Shown: positions 38,612-48,600 of the stretch, in pieces
How positions within the stretch are numbered: the first letter of the stretch is position 1
How the letters are laid out: each line of letters opens with the position of its first letter
Source of the DNA: SZAS-103 sp043747745
GTDB taxonomy: Bacteria; Pseudomonadota; Gammaproteobacteria; Xanthomonadales; Xanthomonadaceae
Assembly: GCA_043747745.1 (NCBI GenBank)
Contig: JAYTOP010000011.1
Span: 1 to 64,000 of the forward strand
Direction of reading: 5' to 3'
Length of the DNA stretch: 64,000 nt
Translations under genes and position numbers: made by a program
The notes under the pieces: model-generated
Database searches by the model: none
The model's input: the letters and a program-made list of their open reading frames with translations, nothing else
What the model was told of the DNA's origin: nothing

Positions 38612-38729
38612 CGGCTTCGCGCCCTGCCCTTCCCGCAGCCTGCAGGACTGTGACGAGCCAACGAATCCACGCGCTCGGATCTGTGGTAAACACGCAGGGG
38701 TGCGTGATTCCCACTGGGCGGTATCACCG

Positions 38730-41141
38730 ATGGGCCTGACCGGCGCCACCACCGCCACGGCTGCCCAGCATCTCGAACTGCTGGGTTGCCTGGCCGATGC
38801 GACGACTCCGCGTGAGGTCGCCGCGGTGATTGTGCGGATGGCGCAAGTCGAGCCTGCCTGCACGACGGCTGCGGTGTTGTGGGGGTTGGACGGGACCCAG
38901 GGTCCGCAAAGCGAGCCGGTATCGCAGATCGACGATCCGGGCCTGACCTTGGCGCGCGATGCCGCCCGGCAGGCGTTGCCGCTGTTTTCGACGGATGGTC
39001 ATCGGCTCGCGATCCCGCTGTTCCAAGGGCATCCGGCCATCCTGTTGCTCGCGTTCGATACGGCATCGGGTGGTCGGCGTTTCGTCGATGGGACGTCGGC
39101 GCAGTTGAAGATCGCCGGGCACCATCTGTGCCGCGTGCTGGAGCTGGCTGAACTGCGAACCTCGCTACAGCGTCTCGAACGTTCAGAGCGTCTGCAGCGT
39201 GCGCTGTTTGCGATCTCCGATCTCGCCGGCTCCGATCGCGACATGTCCGACGTGTTGCGCGGCATCCATGCGATCGTCGGCACGCTGATGTACGCCGAGA
39301 ATTTCTACATCGTGCTGCACAATGCCGAACGCGACAGCCTGCGCTTCCTGTATTACGTCGATGCCGAGGATCCGCTGCCGCCCGGCGACAACCTCGAAAT
39401 CCCGATGCATACGCTGGAGCGTTCGCTCACCTGGTACCTGTTGCGCGACGCCAAGCCTCTGATGGGCAACACCCCGCAGCTGCTGATCCAGCTCTCCGGG
39501 CCGCTGGTCCTCGTCGGGCCTGAAAGCTACGACTGGCTCGGCGTGCCGATGCTGCGCGACGGCCATGCGCACGGCGCGATCGTGGTGCAGAGCTACCGCG
39601 AGGAAATCGGCTATTCGGCCGACGACAGGACGCTGCTGGAATTCGTCGCCGAGCACATCCTGACCGCGCTGGAGCGCAAGCAGGGCAAGCAAGACCTCGA
39701 ACAGCGCGTGCGCCTGCGCACGATCGAACTGGCCGATTCAAACCAGGTGCTACAGCTGGAAATCGTCGAGCGGCAGCGCGCCGAGCGCCTGCAAAAGGCG
39801 CTGTTCCAGATCGCCGAACTCGCCACCGCCGACATCAGCCAGAGCGCGTTCTATCGTCGCGTGCACGCGGTGGTCGGCGAATTGCTGAACGCGAAGAACT
39901 TCTTCATCGCGCTGCTGTCCGCGAATCGAACATCGCTGCAATTCCCTTACTACATCGATGCGACCCAGCACAGCCAGCCGTCGCGACCCTTGCGGCGCGG
40001 CCTGAGCGAATACGTGATCCGGCACGGCAAGCCCTTGCGCGGCATGACCGAGGATGTGTACGCACTCGCACAGCAGGGCGAAATCGAGTTGCAGACGGCC
40101 GGAACGCCGGCGGTGTGCTGGCTGGGCGTTCCCTTGTTCGTCGGCGATGAGGTCATCGGGGTGATCGTGGTGCAAAGCTACGATGCGGCCGTCGTGTATG
40201 GGCCCGCCGACCAGGATTTGTTGAGTTTCGTGGCCTCGCAGGTCGCCAACAGCCTGCATCGGCGACGTTCGGCGGAAACCCTGCAACAAGCGTATGCCCT
40301 GCTCGAACGACGCGTGCAGGAGCGCACCCAGGACCTGACCAACACACTCAACCAATTGCGCGATACCCAGGCCGAACTGGTGCGCCAGGAAAAACTCGCA
40401 TCGCTGGGCGGACTGGTCGCCGGCATTGCGCACGAAATCAACACACCGCTGGGCATCTGCGTGACGGCGACGAGTCACGTGCAAAACGAGTTGCGCCACT
40501 GGCGCGCGTGGCACGACGCCGGCACGTTCAGCGCGGACAGGGTCGAGTCGATGCTCGACGAACTCGACGTCACCATGCACATCCTCGGCAACAACACCCG
40601 GCGCGGTGCCGAACTGGTGCGCTCGTTCAAGCAGATCGCGGTGGATCAATCCTCGGGGCAGCGGCGTGCGTTCGACCTTGCCGAATACCTCGATGAAATC
40701 GTGTTGTCGCTGAAGCCAAAGCTGAAGTCAGCCACCTGCTCGGTGCAGGTGGATTGCTGTCCTGGCATCGTGATGAACAGCTTCCCCGGCGCACTGTCGC
40801 AGGTGATGACCAACCTCATCATGAATGCACTGCTGCACGCATTCGACGGACGCAGCGGTGGCTTGATCCGCGTCGCCGGCGCGGCGGATGGAGAGGATGT
40901 CGTCCTCACTGTGTCCGACGACGGAGTCGGCATGGAAGAGGCCGACCTCAAGCGGTTTTTCGATCCGTTCTTCACGACCAAGCGCGGCAGCGGCGGCACC
41001 GGCCTGGGCGCGCACATCGTGTTCAACCAGGTCACCAGCGTGCTGGGCGGAACGATCCGCGTCACCAGTGCGCCGGGCGCAGGTATGCAGGTGCAGATGC
41101 GATTGCCACGCTCGCTGGCCTCTACTGCGACGACGGGCTGA
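38730..41141 (+). CDS. GAF-domain sensor histidine kinase, paralogue of the preceding one
   Basis: About 803 residues. An extra N-terminal segment (about 1-140, GAF-like with LAIPLFQGHPAILLLAFD) precedes two GAF domains and a kinase core almost identical to its neighbour: EKLASLGGLVAGIAHEINTP, FKQIAVDQSSGQRRAFDLAE, and the G2 box region. The ATG at 38730 is chosen; GTG 38700 in the same frame is possible but its purine run is too close. Pairs of this kind probably sense different ligands and share output. The gene pair is likely co-transcribed (about 120 bases apart). Confidence 0.85.
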   Translation: MGLTGATTATAAQHLELLGCLADATTPREVAAVIVRMAQVEPACTTAAVLWGLDGTQGPQSEPVSQIDDPGLTLARDAARQALPLFSTDGHRLAIPLFQGHPAILLLAFDTASGGRRFVDGTSAQLKIAGHHLCRVLELAELRTSLQRLERSERLQRALFAISDLAGSDRDMSDVLRGIHAIVGTLMYAENFYIVLHNAERDSLRFLYYVDAEDPLPPGDNLEIPMHTLERSLTWYLLRDAKPLMGNTPQLLIQLSGPLVLVGPESYDWLGVPMLRDGHAHGAIVVQSYREEIGYSADDRTLLEFVAEHILTALERKQGKQDLEQRVRLRTIELADSNQVLQLEIVERQRAERLQKALFQIAELATADISQSAFYRRVHAVVGELLNAKNFFIALLSANRTSLQFPYYIDATQHSQPSRPLRRGLSEYVIRHGKPLRGMTEDVYALAQQGEIELQTAGTPAVCWLGVPLFVGDEVIGVIVVQSYDAAVVYGPADQDLLSFVASQVANSLHRRRSAETLQQAYALLERRVQERTQDLTNTLNQLRDTQAELVRQEKLASLGGLVAGIAHEINTPLGICVTATSHVQNELRHWRAWHDAGTFSADRVESMLDELDVTMHILGNNTRRGAELVRSFKQIAVDQSSGQRRAFDLAEYLDEIVLSLKPKLKSATCSVQVDCCPGIVMNSFPGALSQVMTNLIMNALLHAFDGRSGGLIRVAGAADGEDVVLTVSDDGVGMEEADLKRFFDPFFTTKRGSGGTGLGAHIVFNQVTSVLGGTIRVTSAPGAGMQVQMRLPRSLASTATTG

Positions 41142-41159
41142 ACGCGATTTTCCGAACGC

Positions 41160-41180
41160 CGCTGGCAATGTACGCCAGCG
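41160..41180 (+). terminator. possible hairpin after the histidine kinase pair
   Basis: A perfect 7-bp stem (cgctggc / gccagcg) with a 7-base loop begins 19 bases after the stop of the second kinase gene. There is no T run after it, so termination is uncertain. Confidence 0.4.
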
Positions 41181-41352
41181 AACAGTCCGCACGAATCCCT
41201 GCCGATATGTTCTGCGTATCCGATGAACATGCATTTCTTCGGCTTCCGGCAGGCATGTCACCGACTGGTTATTCCCGGTTGGCGGCGATACGACCCCGAC
41301 TGTCGGCATGGCTGCATTGTCAGGAATGTCCCTGGCCTACAGGAGAACCAAC

Positions 41353-41511
41353 ATGTCGCTCGGCATGATTTTATTGATCGTCGTCATCCTCATGCTGGTC
41401 GGCGCGGTTCCGCGTTGGTCGCATAGCCGTTCGTGGGGCTACGGACCGAGCGGTGGCTTGGGCGTTGTCCTCGTCATCATCCTGATCCTCGTCGTGCTCG
41501 GCAAGATTTGA
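41353..41511 (+). CDS. DUF3309-family small membrane protein
   Basis: A 52-residue protein with two hydrophobic stretches (LGMILLIVVILMLVGAVP and LGVVLVIILILVVLG) linked by a WSHSRSWGYGPSGG turn. This is the DUF3309 pattern: small, two-span proteins common in proteobacteria, function unknown. ATG 41353 has AGGAG seven bases upstream. The longer frame from 41308 adds a stretch without family resemblance. Confidence 0.85.
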   Translation: MSLGMILLIVVILMLVGAVPRWSHSRSWGYGPSGGLGVVLVIILILVVLGKI

Positions 41512-41608
41512 CGCTGCGCGTCGGTTGCTGTGGACGTAGCGTTTGGCTTCGCGAGAACAATGACGCGAGACGCTTTTGACTTGCGCGGATGCCCGTTAAG
41601 CTTCCTGC

Positions 41609-42775
41609 ATGAGCAAGACTTTCGACGTCGCGGTGATCGGGGCTGGCGTATTCGGCGCATGGACCGCATGGCACCTGCAACGCGCTGGGCAACGCGTGCT
41701 GCTGGTCGACAAGTACGGGCCAGCGAATGCTCGCGCAAGCTCCGGCGGCGAGACGCGGGTGATCCGCATGGCCTATGGCGCGGACGCGATCTATACGCGG
41801 ATGTCGCACGACGCGCTGGCCAAGTGGAAGGATTTTTTCACGGCGATCGCGCGGCCCGAATTGTTCCGCGAGACCGGCGTGCTGTGGATGGCAGCGGCTG
41901 GCGATGCAGCGGCCGCGCATTCGGTAGCTACTCTGGCACGGCTCGGCATCGCGCACGGCGTCCTCGATGCCGATGCGATCACCCAGCGCTGGCCGCAGAT
42001 CGTGGTTCCGCCCGGAGGCTGGGCGATCTTCGAGCCGCAGAGTGGCGGACTGATGTCGCGTCGCGCGGTGCAGTCCGTGGTGGCGGATTGCCTGCAGAAG
42101 GGTGCCGAACTGCGCATCGACGACGTGCTTGCTCCTGCGGGCCATGCACCATCGGGTGATGGACGTTTGGCGGAAGTCCGGACTGCATCGGGCGACACTA
42201 TCCGCGCCGACCGCTTCGTATTCGCGTGCGGCCCGTGGCTGGGCGGCGTGCTGCCCGATGTGCTCGGCGGCCGCATCTTCCCCACGCGACAGGAGGTCTT
42301 CTACTTCGGCATCCCTGCGGGCGATCGCCGATTCGCGCCGCCCGCGATGCCGGTCTGGCTCGATTTCGACCGCGACTGGTACGGCTTCCCGGATCTCGAT
42401 GGTCGCGGCTTCAAGCTCGCCCACGATACCCACGGCGAAGCCATCGACCCCGACAGCACGGAACGCTTGCCGAGCGCGGCGCGCATCGCGCACGCTCGTG
42501 AATTTCTCGCACTGCGGTTTCCCGCCCTGGCCTCGGCGCCGCTGCTCGGTGCGGAAGTCTGCCCATACGAAAACACCTCGAATGGCGACTTCGTGATCGA
42601 TCGCCATCCCGCATTCGAAAACGTCTGGATCGCAGGCGGCGGCTCCGGGCATGGCTTCAAGCACGGGCCTGCGGTCGGCGACTACCTTGCCGAACGCATG
42701 CTCAACGATGGGCCAATCGAGCCGCGATTCAGTGTTGCTTCGAAGACGACGGAGCAGAAACGCGAGGTGCACTGA
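41609..42775 (+). CDS. FAD-dependent amine oxidase, sarcosine oxidase/N-methyltryptophan oxidase family
   Basis: A 388-residue flavoenzyme. The N-terminus has the Rossmann fingerprint VAVIGAGVFGAWTAWHL and SSGGETRVIR, as in monomeric sarcosine oxidase (MSOX) and SolA. Near residue 315 the segment AEVCPYENTSNGDFVIDRHP matches the place where Cys binds FAD covalently, and IAGGGSGHGFKHGPAVG is the second FAD contact. The family oxidises N-methyl amino acids or pipecolate to yield hydrogen peroxide; the substrate is not determined by sequence. It stands alone between the DUF3309 gene and the convergent aminopeptidase gene. Confidence 0.88.
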   Translation: MSKTFDVAVIGAGVFGAWTAWHLQRAGQRVLLVDKYGPANARASSGGETRVIRMAYGADAIYTRMSHDALAKWKDFFTAIARPELFRETGVLWMAAAGDAAAAHSVATLARLGIAHGVLDADAITQRWPQIVVPPGGWAIFEPQSGGLMSRRAVQSVVADCLQKGAELRIDDVLAPAGHAPSGDGRLAEVRTASGDTIRADRFVFACGPWLGGVLPDVLGGRIFPTRQEVFYFGIPAGDRRFAPPAMPVWLDFDRDWYGFPDLDGRGFKLAHDTHGEAIDPDSTERLPSAARIAHAREFLALRFPALASAPLLGAEVCPYENTSNGDFVIDRHPAFENVWIAGGGSGHGFKHGPAVGDYLAERMLNDGPIEPRFSVASKTTEQKREVH

Positions 42776-42867
42776 GCAAAGGGATCACCCGAGTGACGTT
42801 GACCAGCTCCGCCACTGGAAGCCACTGGATCGATCAGGCGAACAGAAGCGTGTGTCGCACGCGACAT

Positions 42868-45522
42868 TCACTCTGAGCCCTTGTTCAACCACGCGTCGAT
42901 CGCGGGCAGGCGCTGGTTGCGAACCTTGATGCGATAGGCGATGTCCGCGATGGATGTGTCGGCGTCGCGGCGCGAACTCGCGGCGATGTGGGCTTTGGCA
43001 AAGGCCTTGATCTTGTCGATCATCGCTGGATCCAGCGAATGATCGCCCAACGCCGGATAGTAGAGGCTGCGCGAGGACGCCTCGACCTTGCCATCCACCT
43101 GGGTCAGGTGCGCCGTAGCGAAATCGAAGGCGAGCGCCGGATGCAATCGCGAAACGCCGACGATCATCCCGGCGCTGTTGGTTGCACCCGGCTCCTTGGT
43201 GATCGAAAGAACCAGCGAGCGGCGTGCAAGCGATGCGTCCTCGGTCGAGGACAGCAGCGCATACAGTTCGTCCTTGATCAGTGGCGTCTTCTCCGCACGC
43301 GCGGCGGCATGCAACTGGCCCCATGTCGCGGCATCGGCATGCCGCGCGACCACTGCGAGGACGATCTTGTGCAGTGCTGCCGGCATCGCGCCCGGATCGG
43401 ATGGCTGCGTGGCGTAGCGGCGGCGCGCTTCGGCGATCACCGCCGGGTCGCCCAGCGCGCTCAGCGCATGGATCAGGTCGCTGCGCAGATTCGTCATCGG
43501 ATCGGATTCGTCGGTATGCGCGATCCAGCCGACCTTGTCGAATACCGGCGCAAGGCGGGCGATGGCAAATGCGCGAAACGTCGCCTGACGCACCGGATCG
43601 CCGTCGTAGAACGCGTCGATAGCCTGAAAGTCGCCAGCGATATCGCCCCAGATCTGCGGATCGGCATCGACGGGCGTCGCCTGCGCGAGGTCGAAGTAAT
43701 CCGTAGCGGGCTGCAATCCGGCCATTCCGAGCGCCCACGCATCGTTCATGACACCAAGTTGATCGATCGGCGCGAGTTTGGCGAAGCTGTCCTTGATCGC
43801 CGCTATTTGTGCCGGTGCGTACAGCGTGCGGTAGTAACCACTCTGGCCTGCATTGACGATGATGGCTCCGCACCCTGGCACGTTGAGCGTGGCCTTTCCT
43901 GCAGTCACAAGCGTTCGCGCAGATGCGGAATTGCCCACGACTTGTGCGATCACCGGCACGCGCCACGCCAGCGGCGTCTTGTCCGGACGATCCTTGGTGA
44001 ACTCGCCCTGGCTGAGTATCAGCGTGGTCTTGCCTGCCGTGCAGGTGGCCTGTTCGACGCGGATCATCGGTACGCCCGGTTGCAAGGTGAAGTCGTGGGC
44101 GATGGCGGTGATCGGTTTCCCTGCGGACGCTTCGACCTCACGCCAGAGATCGTCGGTCACTGTATTGCCGTAGGCATGCGCCTTCACGTAGCGACGCACA
44201 CCGTCGCGCCACGCATCCGAGCCGACGTAGCTTTCCAGCATGCGGATGACCGCCTCGCCTTTCGCATACGTGATGGAATCGAAAGCCTGGCTTGCCTGCT
44301 CCACCGTCTGGACATGTTGCACGACCGGATGCGTGGTCGCGACGGCATCGCGATCCATCGCGCCCTCGCGCACGCCCACTTCCTCCAATGCGGTGTTCCA
44401 TTCCGGATGCAGCTTCTGGGTGACGCGGCCTTCCATCCACGAAGCGAAACCCTCGTTGAGCCAGAGGTCGTCCCACCAGCGCATCGTTACCAGGTCGCCG
44501 AACCATTGATGCGCCATTTCGTGCGCCTGGGTCGCGAACACGTTCTGCTTGTCGGACTGGGTGGAGATCGTCGGGTCGAGCAGCAGTCCATATTCGAAGG
44601 TGTAGATCGCGCCCCAGTTCTCCATCGCGCCGAAGAATTCGCTGGTGCCCGGCGAGGCGATGTTGTCGAGCTTCGGCAACGGATACGGCGTGCCGAAATA
44701 GTCGTTGTACTCGCGCAGGATCGACTGCGACGATTCCAGCGCGAAGGCGGCCTGCGGCAGCAAGCCCTTGCGGGTGACGACGCCGACCTCGGTGCCATCG
44801 ACCATCGCAGTCGCGCGCTCGAAGTCGCCGAGGGCGAAGAACAGCAGGTAGGTGGACATCTGCGGCGACTGTTCGAAGCGCACGCGCGTGCGGCCATCGC
44901 CAAGATCCATCCGCTGCGCGACCGGCATGTTGCTGATCGCCATCTGCGCACTCGGCACGGTGACGGTGAGATCGAAGGTCGCCTTGTACGCGGGCTCGTC
45001 CCAGCAAGGAATGAATCGCCGCGCGTCGGAATTCTCGAACTGCGTGTACAACGCACGCTGCCTGCCGGCCTTGGTGTCGTAGTCGATCGCGAACAGGCCA
45101 TTGGCCTGGGTAACGATCCTGCCTGCGTACTCCATCGCGAGCTGGTAACTGCCCGGGGCGACGGCCTTGTTGAAGGTGAACGTCGCGGTCTGCGCATTGG
45201 CATCCACATGCACCCTGGCGAACGAGGCTTTGCCGTTCGCCGATGAAAGACCGACCTGCGCGAAGGTCATGTCGAGCGCGTTGAGGGTGATGGTATGGGT
45301 CGGGCGCAGCACGTCGATAGCGACAGTCACCTTGCCCTTGAACCGCATCTTCGCGGCATCCGGCGCGATCGCCACGGCGTAATGCGTCGGGCGCACGGTG
45401 CGCGGCAACTGGGTCGTGGCCTGACCGGCGTCGGTCGCGTCCCCGGTCGCCGCTTGCGCGACAGGAACTGCGGAAACTCCAGCGAGTGCCAGCACGATGG
45501 CGATTCCCAGGATGCGACGCAT
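42868..45522 (-). CDS. M1-family aminopeptidase, exported
   Basis: An 884-residue zinc aminopeptidase that trims N-terminal residues from peptides. ATG 45522 is chosen because AGG lies six bases upstream and opens the signal peptide MRRILGIAIVLALAGVSAVPV with a cut near AQA-A. The catalytic domain has GAMEN, the zinc site HEMAHQWFGDLV and the distant Glu in WLNEGFASWME. The C-terminal half is the usual helical ERAP1-like domain (LAPIDQLGVMNDAWALG onwards). Length is normal for the ERAP1-like C-terminal form. It probably acts in the periplasm for peptide nutrition. Alternative starts at 45534 and 45591. Confidence 0.92.
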   Translation of the reverse strand: MRRILGIAIVLALAGVSAVPVAQAATGDATDAGQATTQLPRTVRPTHYAVAIAPDAAKMRFKGKVTVAIDVLRPTHTITLNALDMTFAQVGLSSANGKASFARVHVDANAQTATFTFNKAVAPGSYQLAMEYAGRIVTQANGLFAIDYDTKAGRQRALYTQFENSDARRFIPCWDEPAYKATFDLTVTVPSAQMAISNMPVAQRMDLGDGRTRVRFEQSPQMSTYLLFFALGDFERATAMVDGTEVGVVTRKGLLPQAAFALESSQSILREYNDYFGTPYPLPKLDNIASPGTSEFFGAMENWGAIYTFEYGLLLDPTISTQSDKQNVFATQAHEMAHQWFGDLVTMRWWDDLWLNEGFASWMEGRVTQKLHPEWNTALEEVGVREGAMDRDAVATTHPVVQHVQTVEQASQAFDSITYAKGEAVIRMLESYVGSDAWRDGVRRYVKAHAYGNTVTDDLWREVEASAGKPITAIAHDFTLQPGVPMIRVEQATCTAGKTTLILSQGEFTKDRPDKTPLAWRVPVIAQVVGNSASARTLVTAGKATLNVPGCGAIIVNAGQSGYYRTLYAPAQIAAIKDSFAKLAPIDQLGVMNDAWALGMAGLQPATDYFDLAQATPVDADPQIWGDIAGDFQAIDAFYDGDPVRQATFRAFAIARLAPVFDKVGWIAHTDESDPMTNLRSDLIHALSALGDPAVIAEARRRYATQPSDPGAMPAALHKIVLAVVARHADAATWGQLHAAARAEKTPLIKDELYALLSSTEDASLARRSLVLSITKEPGATNSAGMIVGVSRLHPALAFDFATAHLTQVDGKVEASSRSLYYPALGDHSLDPAMIDKIKAFAKAHIAASSRRDADTSIADIAYRIKVRNQRLPAIDAWLNKGSE

Positions 45523-45629
45523 GCAATACCTCATGGAAAGAATTGGATCGGAACATCTGCGCGCATGCTTGGCCGTGAACGGCGCGCCCAAGCGACAAGT
45601 AGATCATGGACTGTCTCGCGGCCCGACCC

Positions 45630-48600
45630 TTACGCAACCGCATCGGGCGGTCGCGGCGTCTGTGCACTCACCAATGCGTGCAGTGTTTCATCGAACGGCA
45701 ACGGACGCCCGAGCAGGAAACCCTGCACTTCGTCGCAGCCGCGTGCACGCAACCATTCCAGCTGCTGCACGGTTTCCACGCCTTCGGCGACCGTACTCAA
45801 GCCCAGGCTGCGCGCTAGCTGGATGATCGTTGCGCAGATCGCTTCGTCGTCCTTGTCGCGGCCGAGGTCGCTCACGAACGAGCGGTCGATCTTCAGCCGG
45901 TCGATCGGCAGCCGCTTGAGGTAGGCCAGCGACGAGTAGCCCGTGCCGAAGTCGTCGACCGCGATGCTCACGCCCAACGCGTCGAGGCGTTGCATGGTGT
46001 CGATCGCGATTTCCGGCGCGACCATGATGACGCTCTCGGTCAGCTCGAGCTCGAGCACGCCTTTCGGCAGCGCGTGGACTTCCATCGCATTGCGCACGTC
46101 CTCGTACAGGCTCTGCTGGAACTGCACGGCAGACACGTTCACCGCGATGCGCAGGTGGCCGAATCCTGCCGCCGCCAGTTGCGCGTAGTGACGCGCCGCT
46201 TCGTTCAGCACCCAACGTCCGAGCAGCACGATCAGGCCGCTGTCCTCGCAGACGCCGATGAATTGCTCGGGCGCGATCAGACCGCGCTCCGGACGCTGCC
46301 AGCGCAGCAACGCCTCCAGTCCGACCGCCGCACCATCGCGACCGAACAGTGGCTGGAACGCGAGACGGAACTCCTCGCGCTGCAATGCATCGCGCAAGGC
46401 CGAGACCAAGTGCAGACGTTCGTTGATGTCGGCATCGAAATCCGCGTGGTAGGCGACCGCGCGATTGCGCCCCTGCTGCTTGGCCTGGTACATCGCCATG
46501 TCCGCTTTCTTGAGCAGGGTTTCGGCGTCCACGCCAGCATCGGGATAGCGGCAATAGCCGATGCTCGCGGTGACGTAATGCGGCGCCCCGGCGATGTCTA
46601 CCGGTTGCGCGAGCGCGGCGCTGATCCGCTCGATCACGCGACCGACACCATCCTCGTCGATCTGCTCGGTGAGGATCACCACGAACTCATCGCCACCGAA
46701 ACGTCCCAATGTATCGGGGCTGCGCACGGCTTTCTCGAAACGCTGTGCGACCACGCGCAACACCTCGTCGCCCGCGCTGTGGCCCATGCTGTCGTTGATC
46801 AACTTGAATTCGTCAAGGTCCACGAACAGCACGCCGACGCCGCGCCCGTTGATGTCGGCGTTGCGGATGCCCTGCTGCAGTCGGTCGAACAGCAGTTGGC
46901 GATTCGGCAGCCCGGTGAGTTCGTCGTAGGTGGCGCGATAGGCGAGTTGCTCGAGGATCTGCTGGCGTTCGCTGACATCCGACTGGATGCTCACGTAGTG
47001 GGTCAGCTCGCCGGCCGCATCGCGCACCGGCGCGAGATGGAAATCGTTCCAGAAAGATTCGCCATCCTTGCGTCGGTCGCGCAACAGCGCGCGGGTTTCG
47101 CGCTGCTCGACGAGGGCCTGGCGAATCGCCGCGAATCCGGGCTCGTCCGCGTCGCTCACGTCCAGGAATCGGCAGCGGGTGCCGATGATGTCCGCCGCCG
47201 AATAGCCGCTCATTTTTTCGAATGCGCGATTGACGTAAACCGCCGGCAAGTCCGGCTGGCGCGCGTCGGCAATCAGGATGCTGTTGTCGGCCGATTCCAC
47301 TGCGCGCCGGAACAGCCGCAGGTCGGCTTCGTCGCGATGCTTCTGGGTCACGTCGAGCATGCCGCCGACCATGCGGATCGCGCGGCCGTGCGCATCGCGA
47401 AGGATCAGGGCGCGGTCGAGCACTTCGACATAACTGCCGTCCTTGCGATGCAGGCGATAGGTTTCCTCCCACTCGGTCGCGTCGGATCCGATCGCGCGAT
47501 CGAGACTCCCGATGACGCGCTCACGATCGTCAGGATGGACCACCGTATTCACCGCATGCCGCGTCGAACCGATTTCATCGCGGCCATAGCCGAACAGCGC
47601 ATACGCATTGTCGCTGCGCCAGGTCGCACCGGCCTGCAGGTCCCAGTCCCAGATCGCATCGCTGGTCGCGCGCGCAACGAGCTGGAAGCGTTGCTCGCTG
47701 CGTTCGCGTTCGGTTACGTCCAGCGCCAGCACCAGCCGCGCTGGACGGTCCTCGAACAGGATATCGCGGGTGTGGATGGCCGCACGCAAGCGGCTACCGT
47801 CCATGCGCAGGTGCGTCCATACCCGCCCTTGCTCGCGCTCCTGCTTGCCAAGTTGGGCGATCGCCGCCACGGCGGCAGCGTCTTCTGGTGGACGGATATC
47901 GAGCACGGTCATGGCCAGCAATTCCTCGCGCGAGTAACCGTAACTCGCGAGCGCCGCGTCGTTGACCGCGAGGAAGCGCAACGATGTGCGGTCGAACACC
48001 CACATCGGCAGCGGATTGTGCTCGAACAGGAAACGGTATTCGTCCTGCGCCTTGCGCAACTGGTCGCGCACATCGACCAGTTCGGTGATGTCCTGCTGGA
48101 CGCCGCGCAGCATGCGGTGTCCGGGCCTGCGGTCGGCCCATTCGGCACGCGCATACACCCAGCGCACGGCACCATCCGGGCGAACGATGCGGTATTGGGT
48201 CTCGTCGAGCTTGCCGTCGCCGAGCGCACGACCCAGATAACCGCTCATGCGCTCGCGATCGTCCGGGTGCATATACGCAGAAATCTCTTCGATCCGGAAC
48301 GGACCGTCGCGCGGCGCCACTCCGCAGATCGCGTAGATTTCCGGCGACCAGGTCACTTCGCCGGCCTCCAGGTTCCAGCTCCAGTCGCCGAGCTTGGCGA
48401 TCCGTCGCGCTTCCTCGCCGCGCAACGATTGTTCGCGCAACTCCTCGAACAGTTGTGCCTGCCGCGCGTGGCTCCGCGCGAACGCACGGCTGACCCAAAA
48501 CCACAGCACGCCGAGCAGCAACGCGCCGCCGAAGCTGGTCACCGCGAACCGCCACCACAATTCCAGAATATGACGGCGCGCGATGCCAACGACGACGATC

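Noticed and set aside
42988..45246. A 752-codon frame opposite the M1 aminopeptidase gene
   Set aside because: Antisense shadow; the aminopeptidase has GAMEN and HExxH motifs.
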